Positions 34,715 to 44,919 are shown, counted from the first letter of the stretch. The stretch is 64,000 nt of DNA from Ananas comosus (GCF_001540865.1 NC_033622.1:6521053-6585052), one strand, 5' to 3'. Translations and numbers: made by a program. Notes: generated from the sequence alone by a model not told the origin.

Positions 34715-36399
34715 TGTAATATACCGAACTTCTAATTCATGAAGTTACGATGTATGTTAGCTCAGAAAGCCATTGGAATCATTCCGGCGAAGTTCGGGAG
34801 CATTCGGGTGCTTCGGTGCGCATAGGGCGCGAAAACGGGACCCGAAAGACTATGTTGGATCATGGACTAAATCCGGCATTAGCGTGGATGAAAAGATGAT
34901 GAAAACATGCTTGAAAACATATTTGGAGAGTCTCGGTTCGATTTGAAATGAATCGGAGGTCAAACGAGCGAAAACGAGCGAAAACGGACGAAAATTGGTG
35001 AAAATGCTGAAAAATTTGCTAAGTCCTGAAAAAAGGCTGTGTACCGGTGACAGGATTTAGTGTACCGGTACGCAGTGTAAAATCCGAGAAGATGGCTCTC
35101 GGGTTTGGCTGTTGTGCGAGTCGTGTACCGGTGACACTAGCTCGTGTACCGGTACGCTGTGGACCCGACAGCAAAAATTAGTCTGTTGCAAATAAGACTT
35201 TTTGAGGGACTTTGTTGCAATTGTTGCACACCATATTAGACCCCAAACACTTCCCTTCACAGCAACACCCTATTTTCTCCCCTCCATCTTATTTCCCTCT
35301 TTCTTTCTCTTGAGAGCTTGGTTTAGGGCTTGGAGGAGAAGGCTTAGAAGCTTGGAAAAGTGGGATTTTGGAGGTTGTGAAGGTGCTTGAAGCTCTCCTA
35401 CAAGAAGGAGCTTGCTACAACTTGGTCAAAGGTGAGTTCTCTTGCAAGTGGAACTCTAGGGTTTGGATTTTCACTATGAAACCTAAGGTTTTGAGCTTCT
35501 TTCATGTTTAGAAGCATTGTTGGGCCATGAACACCGTGAAAACCTATGTGAGCTTCATGTGCTCTAATGGTGGAATGTTAGGGTTCCAAGTAGATGCCCT
35601 ATAAATGGTTCGAATGCTCCTAGTTGAGCTCCTAGGTGTTAAACAAGCTCTTTTTTGCTTGTTTTATATATCAAATCCGGAATATTGAGCATATGTTATA
35701 TTAGGGCATCCCAAAGAGGGGTTTTGCTCATATGGGGTTTGGATCTATATTGACCCTATACAAACCTAATTGGGGGTATAACGAACGCGTTGGTGTGCTC
35801 GGTTCGACAATCCGACGAGTGTGCGCGAAGTTATTGACGAAACAGTCTGTTTTGGTACAGATAGCCGCAGTACGCGGGATAAGCCTCCAAAAATCATGAA
35901 AACGGATCGGGAGCATCGTGGTGTCGGGGAATAAACTCCCAAATAGACGGATCGCGGATTGGTGGCCGTTCGGGAGGTCGCACAAGAGTTCGGGCCAAAC
36001 CGGATCACGGGTGCCGCGGAAGGCCGATTGCAAGTGACTACAAGCAATCGGAACGTGTTAAGAGATGGGTTGTGCTTACCGAAGCGACTAGGTCGCCTTC
36101 ATGCCAAAGTATAGTGTATTTCACTATTGATGCATGGTGATAATAAAAATGCTAAGTAACAATGCATGATAAAAATGCTAAGTAAGAATGCTAAATGTGA
36201 GTGTATGTGATAGATGTTCAGTAATGCATGTAATATGTACCAAGTAATGATCATATAAGATGTATGCTAAGGAATGCATGTTGTCATAATATGAAATGCT
36301 AAAAAAATGCATATTGACATAATGTAAGAACATTAAGCTTATGCTTGTGACATGTTGTAGAAATGTTAGATGAAGCATGAGTTAAATGTTAAAGGCATA
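34715..36399 (+). mobile_element. N2 5' LTR, first half
   Basis: Runs from TGTAATATACC to the N at 36400. Contains four GTGTACCGGT-type palindromes (35041-35160), a TATA-like CATATTAGA (35231), a CT-containing leader (35270-35310), and a donor AAAG/GTGAGT (35432). The 3' half, with modules A and B, is missing here but present in the 3' LTR. Confidence 0.85.
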
Positions 36400-36400
36400 N

Positions 36401-36618
36401 TATGTTTACTTTTATGTATTAGTTATGTTCTATTACTTGGTGTAGATGTTAGAACTTTACTCGCTCTGATATCATTAGTTGCTAGTTATTTTACTCCTTT
36501 TATTTGTTCCATCTCTTGCTTTACTTCCGCTTTTGTTGTAGATGCCTTATATGTGTTGACATATGGCGGGTCTGGGCACGCTACCGGGAGGGCCTCCGCC
36601 GGTCCCGGGGTGTGACAA
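36401..36618 (+). mobile_element. Foreign LTR end joined at N36400
   Basis: CGGGTCTGGGCACGCTACC...CCGGGGTGTGACA does not match the end of the N2 3' LTR. It is most like the minus-strand LTR end at 27463-27560. AGACG follows instead of a primer-binding site. It is either a solo LTR whose start was lost at the gap or a misjoin. Confidence 0.6.
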
Positions 36619-36717
36619 GACGTCCTTGTATGACTTTCGCCCGATTTGATTCAATGTTAAATGTTTCGTACTCGACCATGAAGGTTGAGAATTAATCGAG
36701 TTGTCATATTTCAGGGA

Positions 36718-37998
36718 ATGATGGCACCGCGTAGGCAATCTTCGGCTAGATCGACGCGGGATAGGACAAGTGATGTCTCTGAGCAATCCGGAGCGAGAGG
36801 AGACTCGGAGCTCCGCGAACAGTTGGGAGTGCTTGTGGGCGTAGTGCAGCGTCAGCAGGAGGCTGCCATGCGCCAGGAAGAACGAATCAAGAGACTCCAG
36901 GAGACTATGGAGCAGCTAGTGGCTGCGCTAGTTGCGGCTCGTCGAGGACGGGTGGGGCTTGCGGTAGAGATGGTTCCGTCGGGGTCGGGCGATCCGACTC
37001 CCGAAAGTGCATTGGCGGTGGCGTAGAAAGAGTGGGCTTTGGCGGCCCTCATGACCTTCAAGAAGTTTGATCCGCCTACCTTCGATGGAGAGAATGTCGA
37101 TCCCTAGATTGTGGATATGTGGATTGACTCCATGGAAACGCTCTTCGAGTAGCTGTACACAATGGAGCGGGACAAGGTGCCCCTAGCCGTGCAGTGCTTG
37201 AAGCAATCGGCGAAAGTGTGGTGGAAAGGCATTCGGCGGAACCGATCGCCTAGTCTTCCTCCTATGGCATGGGATGAGTTTCGGGGATTGGTATTCTCAG
37301 CTTACTTCCCCGACAGTGAGAAAAGAAAGCTTCAAGACAGGTTCAGGAAGCTGCGTCAAGGAGACCGCTCAGTGCGGGAGTACGAACGGGAGTTCTCCCA
37401 TATCGTGGGATGCGTCCCGGATGTGGTACGGGATGACAAGGATATGGTCGATTGGTTCCTGCGTGGACTTCGACCGGAGATTTACGAGAGGGTGCTAATC
37501 CTTAAGCTCACAACCTTCGCAGAGGTGTTGGATCGAGTATTGTGTGCAGAGCATGGCGAGGCTTTCGTGCATGAGGAGCGCGAATCTCATAAGCATGAGC
37601 GGGGAGGGGTGAGGCCACTGTCAAATAGTTCAGGTGGGCAGTCAAGTTCTGAGCACCACTCGAAGCCGTCCTCTACTTGATCCTCCCCAAGTTGTGTGAT
37701 TTGTGGTGGTGCCCACCAGGCGCGGCGATGTGCGCTGCGTGATGGAAGATGTATCCGTTGTGGGCAGCCAGGCCATATGCGGGACGAGTGTCTGCAAGGT
37801 GATAGCCGAGCCTTGGCGTTGGCGACGGCTTTTTCCTCTCCGGGACAGCCGGCGGGTGTGCCACCTGCGGCACGGTCGGGAGAGCGAGTGATGACGGTGA
37901 TGCAACCGAGGGGTCCGCGACGGGCGCCAAGTGGCTATGGACACGCGACCCAGGTTGAGGGACTGCTGACGACGTCCTGGCAGGTATGGTTTAGTTAA
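36718..37998 (+). pseudogene. gag: N2 gag with three or four in-frame stops
   Basis: One frame from ATG 36718 to TAA 37996. Order: a basic N-terminus, a coiled-coil-like stretch rich in Q, E, R and L (about 36790-36930), the capsid core FKKFDPPTFDG...KVWWKGI (37055-37230) and FRGLVFSAYFPDSEKRKLQD, then two zinc knuckles, CVICGGAHQARRC and CIRCGQPGHMRDEC (37690-37800), both with all metal ligands. In-frame stops are TAG at 37024, 37105 and 37150 and TGA at 37678. There is no frameshift. GC content is higher than the N1 gag. Gag would package element RNA. The stops mean this copy does not make a full protein, although the 37162-37677 and 37681-37998 parts are open. Confidence 0.85.
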
Positions 37999-39533
37999 TG
38001 CAGTTTTGTGTTTCTGCACGATATAAAGTGGTGCATTGCATGCATTGAGCATATAGTCACTTACTACTATATGTAGTAGTATAGTAGGGACCAAGTGGAC
38101 GGATAAATGTAGATACCCGGGCATGCTCGTGTTGTGAGAGCGTAGTACCTGCTGGTGCAGGTAGCGAGCTATGTAGCACTAGCGAGTTGCTAGTGATGGT
38201 CTGGTGATGAGACTCGTAGTAGAAATGGAAAGGATGGACCAACTCACAAAGCAATGCGTGTAGCAAATTGCGAGAGTTGAGTTATGACGTTGGTGGATAC
38301 TCGAGTAGTCCGAGTATTCCAGATGTTGTTCCAGTAGATCGAACAGTAAAAGTGAATCATTGTTGCGAGGTTAGTTGGATAGTGCCAAGTTTGGCCTGTG
38401 AGCCTAGTTGTACCTCAATGTGAGGTAGGAGAATGTGCTTGGTGGACGATACGCAGGGGCAAGATTGCCCAAAGCCGAGGCTTAGTGTAGAACGCTATCG
38501 TAGCGTGCGACGCCCGAGTACAGATACTTGTAGAGTGTAGATTTAGTTCAGCCGAGTGAGTGGGTTGGCAGTAGCACTTGAGTGTTGCTAGGTGTGAAGC
38601 ACGCCATGGATCACTCGTAGGGCTGGTGGCTCGCACTAGGTGCAAAGGAGCCGGTAGTGATACGCACTGCTCGATAGAGCATGTAATGCGATTGATAGTA
38701 TACTGAGAGTACGATTGTGACCCAACCCGAGAATTTGATACGGCTTGGGATCTTGGTTGCTCTTGGTTGGAGTGTGTGTGAATTCCCAAGTGAGAATTTC
38801 GCCCCAGTTATGATTGGGTCTACGCTTGCGAGCGAGAGACGCTGTGCATACGTTGAGATAGGTTTAGGCTGTAGGCCTACGTAGTATTGGTGGCCCTTGG
38901 TACACCAACGAAAATCGAGGAAAGTGATTTGGCGAGTAGCCTTATCGGGGAGTTTGACTTGAGTTCACGAACGACGTGTTCCTGTGAGTCGTTGCGAAAG
39001 TGGTATGATGTTGACCGTGGCATATGGTATCAGGTAATGAGGTGCTCTTGGTGAGGCCTTGAGCTAATAGCAAGCCACGTGGAATTTGAGGATTGAAAGT
39101 GGGGATGTGCCGAAGTGGGCCATCTCACATTAGAGCAAAATGTCGGTGCGGAATTAGAGCACTTACGATGAAGCGATGCACCGATGATATTGCTTTTAGG
39201 CAATGTCGGTGATTGATTTGGAACGCATTCCCTGAAGGGGAAGTAAATGCAAAGAATGTTTCTTGCATGCGAAGTGACAAGTGGGGTTGGAGCACGTAGA
39301 GTCGTCGAGTTTCGACTTGCGCTACCCCCTAGAATGACGGAGACCGTAATGCACTTTGTGAGATGTGCCTTGCAAAGTTGGATGCGTTTAGTATCATGAG
39401 CTCCCTAGTAGTCCTCTTGGATAGTTCCAAAGAGGGTAAAGCCCTTCCGAAGTGGAAAAGTGCATTAGTGCCCTCAATTGCTTGAGGAGCTGAATTGAGG
39501 TGTGGATTGAGTTTCGCGGACGAAACTCTTTTT
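37999..39533 (+). other. N2 non-coding internal region
   Basis: About 1.5 kb between the end of gag and the polypurine tract with no polymerase, protease or integrase motif in any frame. It replaces pol, which supports a non-autonomous, gag-only design. Confidence 0.65.
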
Positions 39534-39546
39534 AAGGGGTGGAGAA
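39534..39546 (+). other. N2 polypurine tract
   Basis: AAGGGGTGGAGAA immediately precedes the 3' LTR start TGTAATATACC, the normal site of plus-strand priming. Confidence 0.85.
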
Positions 39547-41714
39547 TGTAATATACCAAACTTCTAATTCATGAAGTTACGATGTATGTTAGCTTAGAAA
39601 GCCGTTGGAATCATTCCGGCGAAGTTCGGGAGCATTCGGGTGCTTCGGTGCGCATAGGGCCCGAAAACGGGACCCGAAAGGCTATGTTGGATCATGGACT
39701 AAATCTGGCATTAGCGTGGATGAAAAGATGATGAAAACATGCTTGAAAACATGTTTGGAGAGTCTCGGTTTGATTTGAAATGAATCGGAGGTCAAACGAG
39801 CGAAAACGGACAAAAATTGGTGAAAATGCTGAAAAATTGGCTAAGTCCTGAAAAAAGGCTGTGTACCAGTGACAGGATTTAGTGTACCGGTACGCAGTGT
39901 AAAATCCGAGAAGATGGCTCTCGGGTTTGGCTGTTGTGCGAGTCGTGTACCGGTGACACCAGCCCGTGTACCGGTACGCTGTGGACCCGACAGCAAAAAT
40001 TAGTCTGTTGCAAATAAGACTTTTTGAGGGACTTTGTTGCAATTGTTGCACACCATATTAGACCCCAAACACTTCCCTTCACAGCAACACCCTATTTTCT
40101 CCCCTCCATCTTATTTCCCTCTTTCTTTCTCTTGAGAGCTTGGTTTAGGGCTTGGAGGAGAAGGCTTAGAAGCTTGGAAAAGTGGGATTTTGGAGGTTGT
40201 GAAGGTGCTTGAAGCTCTCCTACAAGAAGGAGCTTGCTACAACTTGGTCAAAGGTGAGTTCTCTTGCAAGTGGAACTCTAGGGTTTGGATTTTCACTATG
40301 AAACCTAAGGTTTTGAGCTTCTTTCATGTTTAGAAGCATTGTTGGGCCATGAACACCGTGAAAACCTATGTGAGCTTCATGTGCTCTAATGGTGGAATGT
40401 TAGGGTTCCAAGTAGATGCCCTATAAATGGTTCGAATGCTCCTAGTTGAGCTCCTAGGTGTTAAACAAGCTCTTTTTTGCTTGTTTTATATATCAAATCC
40501 GGAATATTGAGCATATGTTATATTAGGGCATCCCAAAGAGGGGTTTTGCTCATATGGGGTTTGGATCTATATTGACCCTATACAAACCTAATTGGGGGTA
40601 TAACGAACGCGTTGGTGTGCTCGGTTCGACAATCCGACGAGTGTGCGCGAAGTTATTGACGAAACAGTCTGTTTTGGTACAGATAGCCGCAGTACGCGGG
40701 ATAAGCCTCCAAAAATCATGAAAACGGATCGGGAGCATCGTGGTGTCGGGGAATAAACTCCCAAATAGACGGATCGCGGATTGGTGGCCGTTCGGGAGGT
40801 CGCACAAGAGTTCGGGCCAAACCGGATCACGGGTGCCGCGGAAGGCCGATTGCAAGTGACTACAAGCAATCGGAACGTGTTAAGAGATGGGTTGTGCTTA
40901 CCGAAGCGACTAGGTCGCCTTCATGCCAAAGTATAGTGTATTTCACTATTGATGCATGGTGATAATAAAAATGCTAAGTAACAATGCATGATAAAAATGC
41001 TAAGTAAGAATGCTAAATGTGAGTGTATGTGATAGATGTTCAGTAATGCATGTAATATGTACCAAGTAATGATCATATAAGATGTATGCTAAGGAATGCA
41101 TGTTGTCATAATATGAAATGCTAAAAAAATGCATATTGACATAATGTAAGAACATTAAGCTTATGCTTGTGACATGTTGTAGAAATGTTAGATGAAGCAT
41201 GAGTTAAATGTTAAAGGCATATATGAGATGTATGTTAAATAAACATATGAACTAGAAAGCATGCTAGTGATAATGCATAATGATAAGATAAGAATGCTGA
41301 GTAAAGAATATGTGTAAGTGGACATAAATGCACTTATAGATCGAGTGGCATTGAACCTAGTGTCAAGGACATAGGTTAAACAAGAGTAATAATGAACCTA
41401 GTGTCATTGAACATAGGTTACTCACGAGTGGCATGTCAAGTATGATTCCTAGGTGTGGACAACTAGGAAAACAAGAATATGAGTGGCATTGAACCTAGAG
41501 TCAAATGAACCTAGGTGATTAAGAATATTGAACCTAGAGTCAATGAACCTAGGCTAAGAAGATAATGACATTGAACCTAATGTATTAACTTAGGTTGAGT
41601 AAAGGCTTGGACCTAGATAGGTCGATAACATAGGGTGAGACCAACCCTTGAGTTATGTAAAGTGGATTTCGGAATCCCTGCTGCGAGTGCAGCGGCTGCT
41701 AGTGCAGCATACAA

Positions 41715-41885
41715 GCTCGATAGTTCTTGGCCGCTGGTGCATGTGGCATGTTCCTCTCCCACCGGAAGAACTTCGAGGCTTGTTATTGAGCAAGAATCAT
41801 GAGCGCTAGGGTGCATGTGGCATGTTCCTCTCCCTATCGGGGATCTCGGCTGCGGGTGTTTGCGGCATGTTCCACTCCCACCGGG
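41715..41885 (+). repeat. Tandem GGCATGTTCCTCTCCC units
   Basis: Three clear units, each followed by a TATCGG or ACCGG end and preceded by GGTGCATGT or a variant, spaced roughly 65-80 bases. They sit where other LTRs carry module A. Confidence 0.65.
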
Positions 41886-42373
41886 GTATCCCTGACCACA
41901 GGTGTACGCAGCTCTGGGCGACCCGTTGGGCGATGTGGATTGTGGATTGATGGCTGAGGTACATGTGATAGTTCCTTCATCTCAAGCCTGACAGAGCACG
42001 GATTATCCGCATATGATTGACTCAAGACCGAGTCAGGCGGCAAAGTTGGCTAAGATAAAGTAACCTTAGGAAAGAATGACAATGTGTATAATATAGCTAA
42101 GGAGTGAGTACCCTTAGAATAAAGAATAAAGAATAAAGAAGGGCTAATGCTAAAGATTGGCAAGTAATAAAGAATAAAAAAAGGCAAATGTTAAAGAATA
42201 ACTAGTTAAGTAAAGAATGGATAAGAATAAAGTGTAGAAGCAATTAATCTACTTATACGAGTTGCATAATTTACATATTGCATGTTGTGAGGCAAATGCA
42301 TAGTAACGTTAGTTGCATGATTTATGATTTTATATCTATCTATTGGATTAACATATTGTTTGCCTCCTTTGGA

Positions 42374-42462
42374 CCTGATGGTCGAGCTCTTCCCTTGGGT
42401 GGCCGTACCCACTGGGAACCATGGAGTTGGTTCTCACCCCACGTTGTTTTGGGGTGTTACAA
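42374..42462 (+). other. LTR module B, copy 10
   Basis: Stem 1 is weak here (CCTGATGG with CCCACTGGG). Stem 2 is GAACCA (42416-42421) with TGGTTC (42428-42433), where the usual T-A pair has become C-G on both sides. Confidence 0.6.
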
Positions 42463-42907
42463 GTTCACACGTGAGCGGCGCGGCGGCGCGAGGCAAGGAC
42501 GTAGCTCCATAGATAGCGCCCTACCACAGAGACCAGAGATAGTGGTACCCCGAGTCGGCATAGCCTAGGGGTAGAGGAAAATGGAAGAACAAGATGTATC
42601 AAACTTGTAGTGAATTTGTAATAATTGCATTGTATTTGGAAGTTGAATGTAAAAGAATGTAATTTGTAATGTAAAATTTAATATGTGAGATGAATGCTTG
42701 TAATAGCAAGTAGAATTATGTTTTGATACTTCCTTATGCAATCTTTGGTTGAAATGTATTCCTGGTTGGAACTTCATACATTGTATTGATTGCGACGTCT
42801 TGAATGTACAGGGGAGACTCTGTCCGCGGTACAGGGGAAACCTTGTCCGTTCGGCGGTCTGTTGGCGTGCCCGAAACCGACCAAATAGGCGGGCTCGAGG
42901 CGTGACA

Positions 42908-43235
42908 ACTCAAGCATGTTGGACCTGTTGCATATCGGTTAGCTTTGTCGTCGAGCTTAGCAGGTATATATTATGTGTTTCATGTTTCAGCCTTGAGGAA
43001 GTATATTTTTGATCGATCACATGTAATAGATTATGTTCCATTGGAGGTGATTGAGGAGATGAATTATACTGAGCAACCGATTCGAATTCTTGCACGAAAA
43101 GTAAAAGAATTGCGGAACAGAGTTATTCCTTATGTAAAGGTACTATGGAGTCACCAGGAAGAGCGAGAGGCGACTTGGGAGCCTGAAGGTGCGATGCGAG
43201 AATTTTATCCGTATTTATTTGAGCAGTCGACTTGA
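42908..43235 (+). pseudogene. pol: N1 integrase C-terminal part with chromodomain-like tail
   Basis: Resumes the integrase frame after N2. Seen are VFHVSALRKY, then RILARKVKELRNRVIPYVKV and the segment LWSHQEEREATWEPE near the end, ending LFEQST and a TGA at 43233. The pattern L-R-N-K/R-x-IP-x-VKVLW...EATWE is the chromodomain-type tail of chromovirus integrases (family knowledge), thought to steer insertion to heterochromatin. This stretch is open with no internal stop. Confidence 0.85.
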
Positions 43236-43270
43236 GGTATATTTTAAATTTCGAGGACAAAATTTTTTTT

Positions 43271-43284
43271 AAAGGAGGGGAAGA
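43271..43284 (+). other. N1 polypurine tract
   Basis: AAAGGAGGGGAAGA directly before the 3' LTR start TGTGATATACTG. Confidence 0.88.
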
Positions 43285-43948
43285 TGTGATATACTGAATC
43301 TTAGCAAATTAGCAAGGTTACAATATAAATTTATACTTGATTGAGTTGGAGACGTTTTGCGCAAAATAGACATAAAAATGGACTTTGAAACTCAAGATTT
43401 ATATTGTACAGTACTAAAATTGAATACTTAGTTATAGAGGGGCTTGTTGGCATTTTAGCTTTATTAAGCGGTGGAATCACGTGGGCATCAAGTTCCTCCA
43501 TAGTTGTCCATTTCATCCCTCATCTTGAAGCTTTAAGAGAGAGAGAGAAGATTGGTTGGAATAGAAGCTTGAGTTTGTCTCGCCCAAGCGATCGGCGCAC
43601 ATGTGTATTTTTTGGCGTTTCGACGTCTCGGTTGGTATCACAATATTATTATTTTTCGTTTAGATTCTTTTAATAAATTTTTGGTAGAAATTGATAGTTA
43701 GAAACTGATTTTTTTATATATTTTAGGAGCGGATTTCGCGTAATTTTGACGAGGAATTTTCAAGCTATTTTAGAGTATTGTGGCTGCTATCCCGTCTACC
43801 GTTCATTTTCTCGGACTTGTGTTATAGGTAGGTTCTGTGTTGTCAAAATTGACGGAGTAATTTCTATGTCCATGTTATATTATTTAACCTGCAAGATGAA
43901 CTGTTGACATAGTTGAGATAATAGTGATAATTTGACATTTGCTAATTG

Positions 43949-43996
<48 letters not shown>

Positions 43997-44919
43997 TATT
44001 TTTCTAAAGGTCAATAGACAGCTACAAATAGTGTGAGACTATAACTGTATTTTGAACATTATGACAGTATTATCATGATCTGTTTGATCATCGTATTTGA
44101 CCACAGTCTGCATACTATATTGAGTTTGACAGTGATACTATACTCGGTTGGGGTAGCGCCCCGCGAGTGCCACTTCGGAGGTTGGGCTATGAGATATTAT
44201 TATGGCATAGGCCAGACAGTAACATGCGTGGTAGCGGACTCCTATAGGTGGGTGCTAGACACGAGGCAATGCAGGCTAGACTTGATTGTTCGATCGGTCA
44301 CTATGATTTGACATTATTGTAGTATTTTATTTAGTCTCTAATTGATTCATGCAAAACATAATTTAAATTTCAGCTATGTTATAGAGGCATGATAGTAGCA
44401 GTTATTTTCCGCAATTATTCATATTATTACCTGTTACTTTATATTGCTCAGTATTTACTATTTTGTCTCTTATGAACCTAGTGGTATAGACCGTCGGCAT
44501 TGACGATCATACCCACTGGGAACTATTGATTATAGTTCGCATACCCTCTTATTTAATATTTTATTTCAGAGCATTCAGCATCAGCAACTGATCGAGGTAA
44601 AGGAATCGCGAATAGTTAGCATCTCCTACCCTTCTTGTGTGTGTAGTTGGACCACCTAGTAGTGAGCAGCCTGTACAGTATTCTGATACTTGGAGTGGTC
44701 AGAGATGTTGTACCATTTTGAAGACTGGTCAATTGATGATTGTAAATCGTTACTGTTTTGTTATAGTATATAGTTTTATTTTTTCTCTGATACCTATTGT
44801 TGTTAGATTTTAGTTAATTTAGGATTTTGTTGACGCTTCGTATATATATGGTGTATTCTTGTGCATGCGGCGGGTCTGTTGACGTAATCCAGACTTTCGC
44901 TGTAATCCGGGACTTGACA
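43285..44919 (+). mobile_element. N1 3' LTR (uninterrupted)
   Basis: 1635 bp, TGTGATATACTG to CCGGGACTTGACA. Contains the empty target sites for the two solo LTRs and the MITE that interrupt the 5' LTR, module A (44143-44180) and module B (44477-44569). Confidence 0.9.
44477..44569 (+). other. LTR module B, copy 11 (N1 3' LTR)
   Basis: CCTAGTGGTAT (44477-44487) pairs with ATACCCACTGGG (44509-44520) with one bulged C. GAACTAT (44520-44526) pairs with ATAGTTC (44532-44538). ATATTTTATTTCAG ends at 44569. Confidence 0.65.

Larger units (their letters stand above)
34715..42907 (+). mobile_element. N2: gag-only non-autonomous LTR element (TR-GAG-like) inside N1 integrase
   Basis: The 5' LTR starts TGTAATATACCG at 34715, the 3' LTR is 39547-42907, and the polypurine tract AAGGGGTGGAGAA lies just before it. 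Flanks ACTCT (34710-34714) and ACTCA (42908-42912) differ at one base. The two LTR copies are nearly identical over about 1.68 kb (34715-36399 against 39547-41218), with a 10-bp indel near 34970 and a few substitutions, so insertion was recent. The internal region codes only for Gag, and no protease, polymerase or integrase is seen. The 5' LTR is cut by an N at 36400, after which a different LTR end appears (36401-36618). Confidence 0.8.
39547..42907 (+). mobile_element. N2 3' LTR (complete)
   Basis: 3361 bp, TGTAATATACC to CTCGAGGCGTGACA. Order: ACCGGT palindromes (39860-39980), leader, donor AAAG/GTGAGT (40254), an array of CCTAG...TAGG units (41345-41620), GGCATGTTCCTCTCCC repeats (41715-41885), module B (42374-42462) and a doubled terminal hairpin ACAGGGGAGACTCTGT / ACAGGGGAAACCTTGT (42808-42852). 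Confidence 0.9.
13430..44919 (+). mobile_element. N1: old Ty3/gypsy chromovirus-type retroelement, shattered by nested insertions
   Basis: The 5' LTR runs 13430-22188 in pieces (TGTGATATACTG to TTTGACA). The primer-binding site is at 22197, gag at 22493, protease at about 31620, reverse transcriptase and RNase H at 32014-33546, integrase at 33679-34712, and its C-terminal part with a chromodomain-like ATWE segment at 42913-43235. The polypurine tract is at 43271 and the 3' LTR at 43285-44919. The order PR-RT-RH-INT and the chromodomain-type tail point to a chromovirus, most like the Tekay/Del group (family knowledge). Flanks ATCCT and ATCTC agree at only three of five bases. The two LTRs look roughly 90 percent alike in the stretches I compared by eye, so the element is older than N2. 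Confidence 0.88.
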
